Notes: generated from the sequence alone by a model not told the origin. A stretch of DNA of 64,000 nucleotides from Faecalibacterium prausnitzii (GCF_003287495.1 NZ_PRLE01000003.1:124001-188000); one strand, 5' to 3'; positions 16,997 through 26,367 are shown, numbered from the stretch's first letter. Translations and numbers: made by a program.

Positions 16997-17938
16997 TCAG
17001 GGGCGGCAGCGGCAGCGGGCACGGGCCAGCAGCTCCGCTGCCTGCGAAGCCGTCAGGGCATGGACCCAGCCGGGACGGGGAACTGCCCCGGGGCCGTTGC
17101 TGCCCGCCTCGGCAAAGGCTGCCAGGTTCGTATCCGCGCGGTCGTTCCAGGGGGAAAAGCCCTCCGGCGCAATGTGGGCTCCCAAACGGCAGTCCAGCAC
17201 CGCCGTTTTGCCCTCAGGGCGCCACGGCCGCCCCAGATAGACGCTGCCCGCCGGGCAGTCGGAGACGAAATCGCAGTCCCAGAAGACAAATCCCAGCCCG
17301 TCGGCTTTCCCCGAGGGGGCCGTGACATAGCTGTGGGGGATGTGGTTGTCCACCGTGCGGAGGGTGCACTGCTCAAACAGGGCATCCGCCCCGCCAAAGA
17401 TGAAATCAATGTCCCCCGCGATCTCGCATTTGTGGTAATACTGGGCACTGGCCCGGCGGGGTGCCAGCCCCCGGGGGCCGAGGAAGCCGTCTTTCTCCCG
17501 CTCTTTTTCCGGCAGCGGGGCGCAGAAGAGGGTATCCTGGTTGCCCAGCAGCTTCACCCGGCGAAACACCGCCCGGGCGCTGTCCACATAGGCCGCCACA
17601 GCCTGCCCCACCTGTGCCCCGGGGCCCGCATCGTTTTCAATGGTCAGGTCTTCCACCGTGAGATTTTCGCCGCTGAAAAACGCGGTGTAGCTGCGGAACG
17701 TATGGGTCGGCCTGCCGTCCGGGTGGGGCAGCTTGCCGCCGTCTCCCCACACGACGCGGGTCTGGTCGGCCCCGGCCCCCCGGAGGGTGATATTCTGTTT
17801 TTCGCAGACCAGCTTTTCCCGGTAAATGCCCGGGCCGATCTCAATTTCGGCCTCGCATTCATAGGGCACCGCCTGCACTGCCTCCGAGATGGTGGTAAAG
17901 TCCCCGGTGCCATCCCGCTGTACTGTGATCTTCAACAC
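16997..17938 (-). CDS. Pectinesterase (carbohydrate esterase family 8)
   Basis: 313 residues with a right-handed beta-helix. The catalytic motifs are present: GNQDTLF (first Asp), GDIDFIFGGADALFE (nucleophile Asp) and LGRPWRP (Arg), plus the N-terminal GTGDFTTISEAVQAVP typical of the family. It demethylates homogalacturonan fragments. No signal peptide is visible, so it probably acts in the cytosol on imported oligogalacturonides. It fits a pectin-using gut commensal, but no pectate lyase or uronate transporter lies beside it. Confidence 0.9.
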   Translation of the reverse strand: MLKITVQRDGTGDFTTISEAVQAVPYECEAEIEIGPGIYREKLVCEKQNITLRGAGADQTRVVWGDGGKLPHPDGRPTHTFRSYTAFFSGENLTVEDLTIENDAGPGAQVGQAVAAYVDSARAVFRRVKLLGNQDTLFCAPLPEKEREKDGFLGPRGLAPRRASAQYYHKCEIAGDIDFIFGGADALFEQCTLRTVDNHIPHSYVTAPSGKADGLGFVFWDCDFVSDCPAGSVYLGRPWRPEGKTAVLDCRLGAHIAPEGFSPWNDRADTNLAAFAEAGSNGPGAVPRPGWVHALTASQAAELLARARCRCRP

Positions 17939-17994
17939 GCTTTCCGCCCTCCTGATGGATGATGCACTTATTATACCCTCACTCTATGAATATT

Positions 17995-20304
17995 TCAACC
18001 TGGTTCCAGCCGCAGCACCGCCGCCGTGATGTCATCGGGGCGGCCTGCTTTCTCCGCCCGGGCCCGGGCGGTCTCCACCAACGTTCTGGCAATTTTCTCC
18101 GGCGCGTCTCCCGCCGCCGCTGAGAGTTCCAGCTGTTGGGCCACCCAGCCGGGGCCGTCCACCAGCAGCCCGTCTGAGACCAGCACCGCATAATCCCCCG
18201 CGGCCAGATGCACCATCCGGCTCTGCCCGTTCACACCGCCCAGAATGCCCATGGGCAGGCTCACATCTCCCACGGCCCGGGCCCGGCCCCCGTGGACGAG
18301 GAACCCCGGGGCCGCCCCGGCCTTGAAGAGCCGGGCTGTGCCGGTGTAGAGGTCTACGCTGATGAGGTCCAGCGTCGCCCCGCTCTCCTCATCGCTTTTG
18401 AGGGCCAGTGCCACATTTACCAGCCGCGCGGCCAGCTCGGCGGTAAAGCCCGCTTTGAGCAGGCGGGCTGTCAGCTCGGCGGCCAGGTTGCCGTCCACGG
18501 CAGCGGGGCGTCCGGTGCCCATGCCGTCACAGAGGATCATCTGGGCCGCTGCCGGGCTGCAGAACTGCTGGACCGCATCGCCCGAGATGGTCCCCCGGGC
18601 CGCTACCCCAGCTGCCCCGAACACGGCCCGGAGGGCAGGCTTTTCCGAGAAGAGCAGGGTGGTCATCCCCTTGCAGGAGAGCACCTGCGGCGGCTCAAAG
18701 GCCCGGCGGCAAAGCCCGCTCACCTCCCGCGCCAGTGCCGCCAGCTCGGCAGGCGAAAACCGGGTGCGGGGCAGCGTCACCGCCGCCCGGGTCCGGCCCA
18801 AATCGTCCAACGTGACGGAGCATTCCAGCGGCGGGGCCCCCAGGGAAGTAAAAAACGACGCCACCCGCCCGGATTTATAGGGTTCCGGGGTTCCCGGCCT
18901 GCCCAGCTGCTCACTGAGGACGCCCAGCGCGTCGGCCACGGCGCTGTACTGCTCGGTCAGGGCCGTGCGGAGGGCCTCGGCGTGGACATGGGCCTCTTTC
19001 CGGCTGCGGTAGAGCGCAAAGGAGCGGGCAGCCGTGGCGCAGAGCGCCGCCGGGTGGATGCACCGGGACAGCTGCCCGGGCAGGTCGTTTGGTTCCAGAT
19101 GGCCCTGCTGTTCCAGAACGGGGCGGAGGGCCTCCATCCCCTCCAACGTGGCGGCATACTCCTGTTTCCAGCAGGATTCGCGCCGCCCGCAGTTGGCGCA
19201 TAGGGTGTCGTGGGTGTTGTCAATGACCCAGCGGAAGTTCTCGCAGCGGCGGGGGAACGCGTCGTATACCTCGTTGACCGTCTCAGCCAGCGAGGAAAGG
19301 CTCTCGGCCACGGCTTCCAGCCGGGTGGCCGCCACCGAGAGCCGGGGCCGCTCCTCCTGCGGGGTCTCGCCGGGCGGCTCCTCCGGGCCAGCCGGAGTCA
19401 GCCATTGCCGGGGCAGGAAACAGACCACCCCCAGCCCGGCCCCCGCACTGAGCAGGGCGGAAAAGGCGTTGCCGGGCGGCTGAACGCAGAGCGCCCCGGT
19501 CACGCAGCCGCCCGCGTAGGCGGCCAGCGCTTCCACCCGCCGGCCCGGGGCCAGCAGGGCTGCCGCCCCCGTGGCGCAGGAGAGCCCGGCAGCCGCCGGG
19601 GCAAGTTCCGGGTCCACAGCGCAGAGCGCCGCCCCCGTGGCCGCACAGAGGGCCAGCGCAGCCCGGCCCTTTCCCTGGCAGCAGAGGAGATATTCAGCCG
19701 CCGCGCAGGCGGCCACCCCCAGCACCAGCGGGCCGAGCGCCAGACTGCCCAGAGCCGCGGCACAGGCCATGGCGGGCAGCAGAGTGCCCGCGCCGGGCTT
19801 TTCGGGCGGGAAGCGCCGCAGCCCAAAGCCGATGGCCCCGGCCAGCAGGGCATCCGCCCCGCAGAAGAGCAGCAGTTCCACGCCGCCGCCCTCCGCCCCA
19901 AGGGAGAGGCAGAACGCACTGCACGCCAGCGCGGCCCCGCCTGCCGCTGCCGCCGGGAGAAAGCGCCCCGGCCAGAGCCAGCGGCCCGCCACGATCGCTC
20001 CCAGCCCGCAGAGCAGGCAGATGCTCTGCAAACTCAGCGCCCCAAAGCCGTGGAGCAGCAGCCCCAATGCCGCCCCGGCCGCGCTGGCCGCAAAGCAGTC
20101 CTCCCCCAGACCCAAAGCCAAGCCGGGCCCAAAGGGGAGCAGCGCCCCGTATAACACGGCCCAGCCCCCTGCCAGCCCCACGGCCAGGGCAGCCCCCTGC
20201 CGCAGGGCCGGGCGCACCGCCGCCCGCGTCCGCAGCGGCGTATGCCACAACCGCGCCGCATTGCCTGTATTCCCGCCTGAGATGACCCGCATGGATTCCT
20301 GCAT
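17995..20304 (-). CDS. spoIIE: Stage II sporulation protein E (SpoIIE) phosphatase
   Basis: About 769 residues. Residues about 30-310 are a multi-pass membrane region rich in Ala/Gly/Leu; a central regulatory region follows (with CANCGRRESCW), and the C-terminal PP2C-type phosphatase domain carries the metal-binding Asp residues in MILCDGMGTG, LVSDGLLVDG and GRPDDITAAVL. In spore formers it dephosphorylates SpoIIAA to activate sigma-F. Start is uncertain: ATG 20304 directly follows an intrinsic terminator; ATG 20292 has AGGA four bases upstream. No spoIIA genes are in the window. Confidence 0.85.
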   Translation of the reverse strand: MQESMRVISGGNTGNAARLWHTPLRTRAAVRPALRQGAALAVGLAGGWAVLYGALLPFGPGLALGLGEDCFAASAAGAALGLLLHGFGALSLQSICLLCGLGAIVAGRWLWPGRFLPAAAAGGAALACSAFCLSLGAEGGGVELLLFCGADALLAGAIGFGLRRFPPEKPGAGTLLPAMACAAALGSLALGPLVLGVAACAAAEYLLCCQGKGRAALALCAATGAALCAVDPELAPAAAGLSCATGAAALLAPGRRVEALAAYAGGCVTGALCVQPPGNAFSALLSAGAGLGVVCFLPRQWLTPAGPEEPPGETPQEERPRLSVAATRLEAVAESLSSLAETVNEVYDAFPRRCENFRWVIDNTHDTLCANCGRRESCWKQEYAATLEGMEALRPVLEQQGHLEPNDLPGQLSRCIHPAALCATAARSFALYRSRKEAHVHAEALRTALTEQYSAVADALGVLSEQLGRPGTPEPYKSGRVASFFTSLGAPPLECSVTLDDLGRTRAAVTLPRTRFSPAELAALAREVSGLCRRAFEPPQVLSCKGMTTLLFSEKPALRAVFGAAGVAARGTISGDAVQQFCSPAAAQMILCDGMGTGRPAAVDGNLAAELTARLLKAGFTAELAARLVNVALALKSDEESGATLDLISVDLYTGTARLFKAGAAPGFLVHGGRARAVGDVSLPMGILGGVNGQSRMVHLAAGDYAVLVSDGLLVDGPGWVAQQLELSAAAGDAPEKIARTLVETARARAEKAGRPDDITAAVLRLEPG

Positions 20305-20306
20305 AG

Positions 20307-20338
20307 AAAAAGTCCCCGCTTTCCGGCGGGGACCTTTT
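20307..20338 (-). terminator. Intrinsic terminator abutting the spoIIE start
   Basis: On the minus strand GGTCCCCGC, loop CGGAAA, GCGGGGAC is followed by TTTTTCT and then the spoIIE ATG. It would end gltX transcripts, but with no room for a promoter between it and spoIIE it may also act as a leader attenuator. Confidence 0.8.
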
Positions 20339-20456
20339 GGTTCTTTGTATTTTGGTTCTGGCTCCCACGCCTGCTGCATATACTGTAGCAGGCCCGCGGG
20401 GCGTTTTTTCGGGCAGAACAGGGAAATGCCACCGTTTTGCCAAATGAGCCAGAATA

Positions 20457-21926
20457 TCAGCCGTTCAGCTTCTCGATGGCGGCCTTGACCCGCTCCAGGG
20501 TCTTCTCGCGGCCCATCATGCAGGCCAGGTCGGTGCCGCCGCCGGGGGTGCGCTGCTTGCCGGAGAGGGCAATGCCCAGCGGGTAGAGCAGCCAGCCGTT
20601 CTTCTTGCCCAGCTCCTCGGCCTTGGCCTTGCAGGCGTCAAACACGGCATCCCGGTTGGTAAAGTCCAGTGCCTCGTCGCTCAGGACAGGCAGCAGGGCT
20701 TCCAGCGCCTCCTTGGCGGACTCCGGCGTGGTCTTCTGCTTCTTGTTGGCGTACAGGCTCACATCGTACTCCGGCATGGCGTCGAAGAAATCCAGCTGCT
20801 CGGGGATCTCGCCCAGCACCTCGCAGCGGGGCTGGAGGTTGGCGCAGAGCAGTTTCTTATCAATGGGGGTGTGCACGGCCTGGTCGATCCAGGGCTCTGC
20901 CTTGGCGAGGAACTCCTCGGGAGACAGGCGGCGGATATACTCGGCGTTGATGGCGCGCAGCTTGAGGGGGTCAAAGATGGCGGGGGACTTGGAGATGCCC
21001 TCCGGAGACCAGACCTTGACCAGCTCGGGCAGGGAGAAGATCTCCTGCTCGGCATACTCGCCCTTGGGGCTCCAGCCCAGCAGGCAGATATAGTTGAGGA
21101 TGGCCTCGGTCAGGTAGCCCTTTGCCACCAGATCCTGATAGCTGGCGTCGCCGTTGCGCTTGGACAGCTTGTTCTGGGCGTCTTTCATGACGGGCGGGCA
21201 GTGGATATAGGTGGGGATCTCCCAGCCAAAGGCCTGATACAGCAGGTTGTACTTGGGGGTGGAGGACAGATACTCGCTGCCACGGATGACATGGGTAATG
21301 CCCATCAGGTGGTCGTCCACCACGTTTGCAAAGTTGTAGGTGGGCATTCCGTCGGTCTTGATGAGGATCTGGTCGTCCATCTCGCTGTTGTTGACCTCAA
21401 TGTGGCCGTAGACCACATCGTCAAAGCCGGTCACGCCCGTGCGGGGGATCTTCTGGCGGATGACATAGGGGTCGCCTGCTTCCAGATGCTTCCGGACCTC
21501 TTCCGCGGACAGGTCGCGGCAGCAGCCGTCGTAGTGGGTCATCTCGCCGTTCGCGCGCTGCTCCGCGTGCAGGGCCTCCAGCCGCTCCTCCGAGCAGAAG
21601 CAGTAGTAAGCCTTGCCCTCCGCCACCAGCTGCTCGGCATACTGCTTGAACATGCCCATCCGCTCGCTCTGCACATAGGGGCCCACCGGGCCGCCGATGT
21701 CCGGGCCCTCGTCCCACAGCAGGCCGGTTTCCCGCATGGTGTTGTAGATGACGTCCACCGCGCCCTCCACATAGCGGCCCTGGTCGGTATCCTCAATGCG
21801 GAGGATGAATGTGCCATCCTCGTGCTTGGCCATCAGGTAGGCGTACAGAGCAGTGCGCAGGTTGCCCACATGCATATAACCCGTCGGCGAGGGGGCAAAA
21901 CGGGTGCGGATCTTATTCGTCGGCAT
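20457..21926 (-). CDS. gltX: Glutamyl-tRNA synthetase
   Basis: 489 residues, class I aminoacyl-tRNA synthetase. The HIGH-type motif is in RFAPSPTGYMHVGNLRTA and the KMSKS-type loop is NKLSKRNG. N-terminal Rossmann catalytic domain (about 1-320) and C-terminal anticodon-binding helices. AAGGAG lies eight bases before ATG 21926; the frame extends 12 codons upstream without a site. Length is normal for a discriminating or non-discriminating bacterial GluRS; the window does not show whether GatCAB is needed. Confidence 0.95.
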   Translation of the reverse strand: MPTNKIRTRFAPSPTGYMHVGNLRTALYAYLMAKHEDGTFILRIEDTDQGRYVEGAVDVIYNTMRETGLLWDEGPDIGGPVGPYVQSERMGMFKQYAEQLVAEGKAYYCFCSEERLEALHAEQRANGEMTHYDGCCRDLSAEEVRKHLEAGDPYVIRQKIPRTGVTGFDDVVYGHIEVNNSEMDDQILIKTDGMPTYNFANVVDDHLMGITHVIRGSEYLSSTPKYNLLYQAFGWEIPTYIHCPPVMKDAQNKLSKRNGDASYQDLVAKGYLTEAILNYICLLGWSPKGEYAEQEIFSLPELVKVWSPEGISKSPAIFDPLKLRAINAEYIRRLSPEEFLAKAEPWIDQAVHTPIDKKLLCANLQPRCEVLGEIPEQLDFFDAMPEYDVSLYANKKQKTTPESAKEALEALLPVLSDEALDFTNRDAVFDACKAKAEELGKKNGWLLYPLGIALSGKQRTPGGGTDLACMMGREKTLERVKAAIEKLNG

Positions 21927-22086
21927 AAAAACGCTCCTTTTAAAATCTCTATCGGGATGCAATCAAAATTGCAGAAAAACTCATTGTTAGTTTAACGTTT
22001 TGGGGCCGGTTTGTCAACGGAAAAGCGCCGCCGGGGTATCATTTTGCCCTGCGGCGGGCATCCTTTTAAAAGAACGAGAAATATTT

Positions 22087-22093
22087 TGTCGAA
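22087..22093 (+). promoter_or_regulatory. Candidate Spo0A box (TGTCGAA)
   Basis: An exact match to the Spo0A heptamer, 14 bases upstream of the -35 element of the AbrB-like gene. Known in Bacillus as the binding core by which Spo0A represses abrB; here it is inference from sequence only. Confidence 0.4.
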
Positions 22094-22107
22094 AGTGCAC
22101 GCAAACA

Positions 22108-22136
22108 TTGACGAACCATTCAAAATTTTGTATACT
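22108..22136 (+). promoter_or_regulatory. Sigma-A promoter of the AbrB-like gene
   Basis: TTGACG (22108-22113), 17 bases, TATACT (22131-22136). The leader is about 130 bases long. Confidence 0.75.
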
Positions 22137-22275
22137 GAAAGGGAGAGATGGCACAATTTTCCTGTCAATTCCTGCATCACGCGCGTCACCCCGGGCATTG
22201 CGGCCCGGTCCGGCAGGGAAAGCCATCGTTATGAACTCTCTCATCTGTGTAAAAGGTAAAAGGAGAATAGGACTT

Positions 22276-22527
22276 ATGAAAACAACTGGAATCGTCCGTG
22301 GTATTGACGCACTTGGCCGTATCGTCCTGCCCAAGGAGCTGCGCACCAGCATGCGCCTGGACAGCGACGCAAAACTGGAGATCTTCGTGGAGGGTGATTC
22401 GATCATCCTCAAGAAATACCGCCCCAACGGCAGCTGCGATTTCTGCGGCGAGGTGGACTCCAACGCCGTGCAGTACGAGGGCTACTGCATTTGCTCGGCC
22501 TGCCGCCGCAAGATCGGCGCCCTGTAA
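22276..22527 (+). CDS. AbrB-family transcriptional regulator with Cys4 tail
   Basis: 83 residues. The swapped-hairpin AbrB DNA-binding domain (TTGIVRGIDALGRIVLPKEL, then RTSMRLDSDAKLEIFVEGD) occupies residues 2-50. The C-terminus carries CDFCGE and CICSACRRK, four cysteines that could bind zinc, as in many clostridial AbrB proteins. A transition-state regulator is the likely role. AAAGGAG lies upstream of the ATG. The alpha/beta hydrolase gene follows after 27 bases. Confidence 0.9.
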   Translation: MKTTGIVRGIDALGRIVLPKELRTSMRLDSDAKLEIFVEGDSIILKKYRPNGSCDFCGEVDSNAVQYEGYCICSACRRKIGAL

Positions 22528-22554
22528 GCAACACCTGGAAAGGAGCCGCGTCCC

Positions 22555-23487
22555 ATGAGCCAGATGATCGATTTTACCGTTCCCTCCACCGTCCCCGGGC
22601 GGACGCTCCACGCGTTCCGCTGTGTCCCGGACGGGCAGGTGCGGGCCATCGTCCAGCTCTCCCACGGCATGGTGGAATTCATTGACCGCTACAAGCCGCT
22701 GGCCGAATATCTGGCTACCCGGGGCATCCTGGTCACGGGGCACGATCATCTGGGCCACGGCGGCTCCATCCGCACCAAAGCCGATTACGGCTACTTTGCC
22801 CAGCCGGACGGCAACCGCGCCGTGCTGGACGACCTGCACGCCATGACCGTGCTGACGAAAACACTCTACCCGGATGTGCCCTATTTCCTGCTGGGGCACA
22901 GCATGGGCTCGTTCTACGCCCGGCAGTACCTGTGCGAGTGGGGCAGTGAGCTCTCCGGTGCCATCATCATGGGCACCGGTTTCCAGCCCAAAGCCCTGGT
23001 GCAGCTGGCAAAAACCATCTGCCGGGTGCTGGCCGTCTTCTTCGGCTGGCAGCACCGCAGCAAACTGGTGGCCAGCCTCTCGTTCACCGGGTACAACAAG
23101 GGTCTGGAGGGCCGCACCCCGCAGGACTGGCTCAACCGCGACGCCGCCGAGGTGGACAAGTACCGCGCCGATGAGCGCTGCATGTTCACGTTCACCCTGA
23201 ACGCCTACTACAGCATGTTCACCGGCATCCTGCGGCTGTACGACCCAGCGGTTCTGGCCCGGATGCCAAAAGACCTGCCCCTGCTTTTCCTGGCCGGCGA
23301 CGCCGACCCGGTGGGCGAACAGGGCAAAGGCGTCCAGCGCGCCATTGACAGCCTGAAAGCCGCCGGGGTACAGAACATCCAGAAGAAGCTCTACCCCGGC
23401 GCGCGCCATGAGCTGCTGATGGAGCTCAACCGGCAGGAGGTCATGGCCGACATTGCCCACTGGCTGGACGCGCAGCTGCAGCCCTGA
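22555..23487 (+). CDS. Alpha/beta hydrolase (monoacylglycerol lipase / serine aminopeptidase S33 type)
   Basis: 310 residues, no signal peptide. The nucleophile elbow is LLGHSMGSFYARQ (Ser about 121), the oxyanion-side motif is QLSHGMVEFIDRYKPLAEYL, the acid is in LFLAGDADPVG and the catalytic His is in YPGARHELLME. The HGxxE and GHSMG layout is that of monoglyceride lipase-like esterases. Natural substrate unknown. AAAGGAG lies nine bases upstream. Probably co-transcribed with the AbrB-like gene. Confidence 0.88.
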   Translation: MSQMIDFTVPSTVPGRTLHAFRCVPDGQVRAIVQLSHGMVEFIDRYKPLAEYLATRGILVTGHDHLGHGGSIRTKADYGYFAQPDGNRAVLDDLHAMTVLTKTLYPDVPYFLLGHSMGSFYARQYLCEWGSELSGAIIMGTGFQPKALVQLAKTICRVLAVFFGWQHRSKLVASLSFTGYNKGLEGRTPQDWLNRDAAEVDKYRADERCMFTFTLNAYYSMFTGILRLYDPAVLARMPKDLPLLFLAGDADPVGEQGKGVQRAIDSLKAAGVQNIQKKLYPGARHELLMELNRQEVMADIAHWLDAQLQP

Positions 23488-23512
23488 CCGCAATTTCCCC
23501 CACACACGCAGA

Positions 23513-23556
23513 AATCCCCCTTTGCAGTTTCACCGCTGCAAAGGGGGATTTTTTCT
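23513..23556. terminator. Bidirectional terminator
   Basis: AATCCCCCTTTGCAG and CTGCAAAGGGGGATT form a 15-pair stem followed by TTTT. It separates the hydrolase gene from the end of the convergent molybdenum operon. Confidence 0.92.
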
Positions 23557-23566
23557 TCCGTATGGG

Positions 23567-24061
23567 TCACCGCCGCATTGCGTGCAGCAGGATCCCCGCC
23601 GCCCGGGCATAGTCTTCCAGCCCGATGGTCTCCACGCCGTCCACCCTTGCCGGGGTATCCGTGGCAAGGGCCAGCAGGGTCTCCGGGGCACAGGCGCTCT
23701 CATGGCTCACCGCGCCCCGCACCAGCTCGATCTTGGGGTAGGGCGACGCTTTCTGTCCCTCCAGCAAAACGAGGTCGCAGTCCGCAAACAGGCCGATGAG
23801 AGCTTCCAGACTGCCGGGCTGGGGGCGGACCACCATCCACTGATGGCCGCTGTAGACGGCCACGCCGTCGGCCCCAGCCTGCCGCATCCGGAAGCTGTCG
23901 GTGCCGGGCACGTCCGGGGTAAAATCATGCCCGTCGTGCTTGATGACGGCCACCCGCAGCCCCCGTGCCCGCAGAACGGGCACCAGATGCTCCAGGAACG
24001 TGGTCTTGCCGCTGTTCTTGATGCCGCTGATGGCAGCTACAAAGGGCTTTCGCGCGCTCAC
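23567..24061 (-). CDS. mobB: Molybdopterin-guanine dinucleotide biosynthesis protein MobB
   Basis: 164 residues, a P-loop GTP-binding protein (PFVAAISGIKNSGKTTFLEH, Walker A ISGIKNSGKTT). MobB assists MobA in adding GMP to molybdopterin. Last gene of the nine-gene operon, overlapping moeA by four bases. MobA itself lies at 38056. The pair indicates that the cofactor used here is the bis-MGD form typical of DMSO-reductase-family enzymes, such as the one at 33266. Confidence 0.9.
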   Translation of the reverse strand: MSARKPFVAAISGIKNSGKTTFLEHLVPVLRARGLRVAVIKHDGHDFTPDVPGTDSFRMRQAGADGVAVYSGHQWMVVRPQPGSLEALIGLFADCDLVLLEGQKASPYPKIELVRGAVSHESACAPETLLALATDTPARVDGVETIGLEDYARAAGILLHAMRR

Positions 24062-25275
24062 AGCAGGATCACCTCAACTTCGTCTCCGGCATTCAGGGCC
24101 CGGCTGCCCGCCGGGACATCCACCAGGCAGTTGCAGCCCGCCAGCGCCCCGATGCCGCCCGAGAAGTGCCCACCCTTGGGCAGAGTGACCACACCGCCCA
24201 TCAGCGTGGCCCGCACAAAGCGGCGCAGGGGCGACGGCTTGCCAAAGCCATTGGCAAGGGCGGCTCTCACCCGCGCGGGGGCAGGGTCTGCCCCCTGCAA
24301 TTTGGCCAGTGCGGGCCGGGCCAGCAGCTCAAACGTCGCAAAACTGGCAAAGGGGTTGCCGGAGAGGCAGAGCAGGACATGCCCGTCTTTTCCCGCCGCC
24401 AGCGCCGGGGTGCCGGGCTTTGCGTCGATGCCGTAAAACAGCAGCTTTGCACCCGCCTCTTCGGCGGCCTGGGGCAGATAGTCCCGGTCGCCGACGGACA
24501 CGCCGCCCGTGGTGATGACCAGCGGGTACTCCGCCAGCAGCCGGGCCAGCTTTCCGGCCAGCGCGGCGGGGTCATCCGGGCCTGCCGCCAGCAGGGTGGG
24601 CTCGGCACCGAGGCGGAGCATCCGGGCCGCCAGCATGGGGCCGTTGGAATCGTAGATCTTGCCGGGGCGGAGCGGGGTTTCCGGGCTGCAGAGCTCGTCT
24701 CCCGTGGGCATGAGGGCCGCGCGGGGCTTGGCGTAAACGGTCACTGTCTGCACGCCCTGCCCGGCCAGCAGGCCGAGGGAGACTTCGTCCAGCCGGGTGC
24801 CCGCCGGGACCAGGCATTTCCCCGGGGCGATGTCCTCCCCCGCAAAGCAGACGTTGGCCCGGGCTTCCACAGGAGCATGGAACGTCACGGTCTGGCCATC
24901 GCTCTCGGTATCCTCCTGCCGCAGCACGCAGTCCGCTCCGGCGGGGACCGGGGCCCCCGTCATGATGCGGGCAGCCGTGCCCGGGGCCAGCGGCCCGCCG
25001 GGGTCGCTGCCGGCACAGAGATACCGGCTGACGGGCAGGGTAACGGGCGTTTCTGGATCGGCGGCGGCAATGTCCGCCGCCCGCAGGGCATAGCCGTCCA
25101 GCGCCGAGCGGTCAAAGGGGGGCTGTGCCACCTGGGCCCAGACATCCCCCGCCGCCACCCGGCCCAACGCCTGCAGCAGCGGGATCTCCTCGGTTTTCTC
25201 TGGCACATCCAGCGCGTTCAAAATCCGCGCCACGGCCTCTTCCACCGGGGTCTGGCCCCGCTTTTTCTGCGGCAT
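24058..25275 (-). CDS. moeA: Molybdopterin molybdenumtransferase MoeA
   Basis: 405 residues. N-terminal MoeA domains begin VEEAVARILNALDVPEKTEE and ALGRVAAGDVWA; the MPT-binding domain carries PLVITTGGVSVGDRDYLPQA and the C-terminal domain IV ends near LVDVPAGSRALNAGDEVEVI. It inserts molybdate into adenylylated molybdopterin. AGGAG eight bases before ATG 25275 sets the start. It follows modC after 48 bases and overlaps mobB. Confidence 0.93.
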   Translation of the reverse strand: MPQKKRGQTPVEEAVARILNALDVPEKTEEIPLLQALGRVAAGDVWAQVAQPPFDRSALDGYALRAADIAAADPETPVTLPVSRYLCAGSDPGGPLAPGTAARIMTGAPVPAGADCVLRQEDTESDGQTVTFHAPVEARANVCFAGEDIAPGKCLVPAGTRLDEVSLGLLAGQGVQTVTVYAKPRAALMPTGDELCSPETPLRPGKIYDSNGPMLAARMLRLGAEPTLLAAGPDDPAALAGKLARLLAEYPLVITTGGVSVGDRDYLPQAAEEAGAKLLFYGIDAKPGTPALAAGKDGHVLLCLSGNPFASFATFELLARPALAKLQGADPAPARVRAALANGFGKPSPLRRFVRATLMGGVVTLPKGGHFSGGIGALAGCNCLVDVPAGSRALNAGDEVEVILL

Positions 25276-25323
25276 GTTGACGGCTCCTCTCACAACAAAT
25301 TGGAATCCTGTTGAAATTAAGTC

Positions 25324-26367
25324 TTATTCGTAGAACAAAAGCACCTGTTCCGGGGCCACGCCCAGCCGGGTGGGCATGGTTTCGGGGACGATCTCTTTCG
25401 AGACACGCCACCAGAGATCCGGGCTTCCGGCGGTCTGACCCTCGGCGCGCATCCGGATGATCCACTCAAAGGGCTCTTCCATCTTGCCCACGCAGTGGAC
25501 GGCAAGCGGGTTCCGCACCTCTTCCGGGCGGAAGTAATGAGCGCGGACGCCCATGGCCACCAGTCCGTCCTCGACCATCCGGGCCGGGTGGAGATCGACG
25601 CCCCAGTCCGGCACAAAGATGGTGTGGTCATCCACCTTGCGGGCCGGGAAGATGTTCTTGCAGCCCGTCAGGCGGCCGCCCTGCACGGTGCGGGGGTCGG
25701 CAAACACCTGCTTGGTGGGGCCGTGGGCCAGCACCCGCCCGGCGTCCATCACGGCGATCTGCCCGCACATGTGGTAGGCTTCGTCCCGGCTGTGGGTCAC
25801 GATGACCATATCGCCGGGGAAATCCGCCAGCAGGGCCAGCAGGTCCACCTGCAGCTGATCCCGCAGGTGGCTGTCGATGGCCGAGAACGGCTCGTCCAGC
25901 AGCAGGGCCTTGGGCCGGGAGACCAGCATCCGGGCCAGCGCCACGCGCTGGGCCTGCCCGCCCGAAAGCTGGGCCGGGCGGCGGTCTTCCAGCCCCTCCA
26001 GCTTGAGCAGATGGATGGCGTGCTCAAAGGCGGCCTGCTTTTTGGCGGCGTCTTTCTCCCGGCGCAGGCCCGTTAAAATGTTGGCCCGCACCGTCATGTT
26101 CGGGAAGAGCGCGTAGCTCTGGAACAGATATCCCACGCCCCGCTGCTGCGGGGTGAGGTTGATATGCTGCTCGCTGTCGTAGAGGGTCACGCCGTCCAGC
26201 ACGATGCGGCCTTGATCCGGGGTCTGGACGCCCGCAATGCAGCGCAGCGTCTGGCTTTTGCCGCAGCCGGAAGCGCCCAGCAGACCGGTAATGCCGCCAT
26301 TGGTCTCAAACCGGGAGCAGAGATGGAACCCGCCATAGTCCTTTTCAATATCCACCAAAAGACTCAT
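25324..26367 (-). CDS. modC: Molybdate ABC transporter ATP-binding protein ModC
   Basis: 347 residues. Walker A GASGCGKSQT, signature LSGGQAQRVALARML, Walker B ALLLDEPFSAID and switch His in VIVTHSRDEAYHM. The C-terminal 110 residues form an accessory domain where ModC proteins carry a MOP/TOBE molybdate-sensing fold. It overlaps modB by four bases. Confidence 0.92.
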   Translation of the reverse strand: MSLLVDIEKDYGGFHLCSRFETNGGITGLLGASGCGKSQTLRCIAGVQTPDQGRIVLDGVTLYDSEQHINLTPQQRGVGYLFQSYALFPNMTVRANILTGLRREKDAAKKQAAFEHAIHLLKLEGLEDRRPAQLSGGQAQRVALARMLVSRPKALLLDEPFSAIDSHLRDQLQVDLLALLADFPGDMVIVTHSRDEAYHMCGQIAVMDAGRVLAHGPTKQVFADPRTVQGGRLTGCKNIFPARKVDDHTIFVPDWGVDLHPARMVEDGLVAMGVRAHYFRPEEVRNPLAVHCVGKMEEPFEWIIRMRAEGQTAGSPDLWWRVSKEIVPETMPTRLGVAPEQVLLFYE

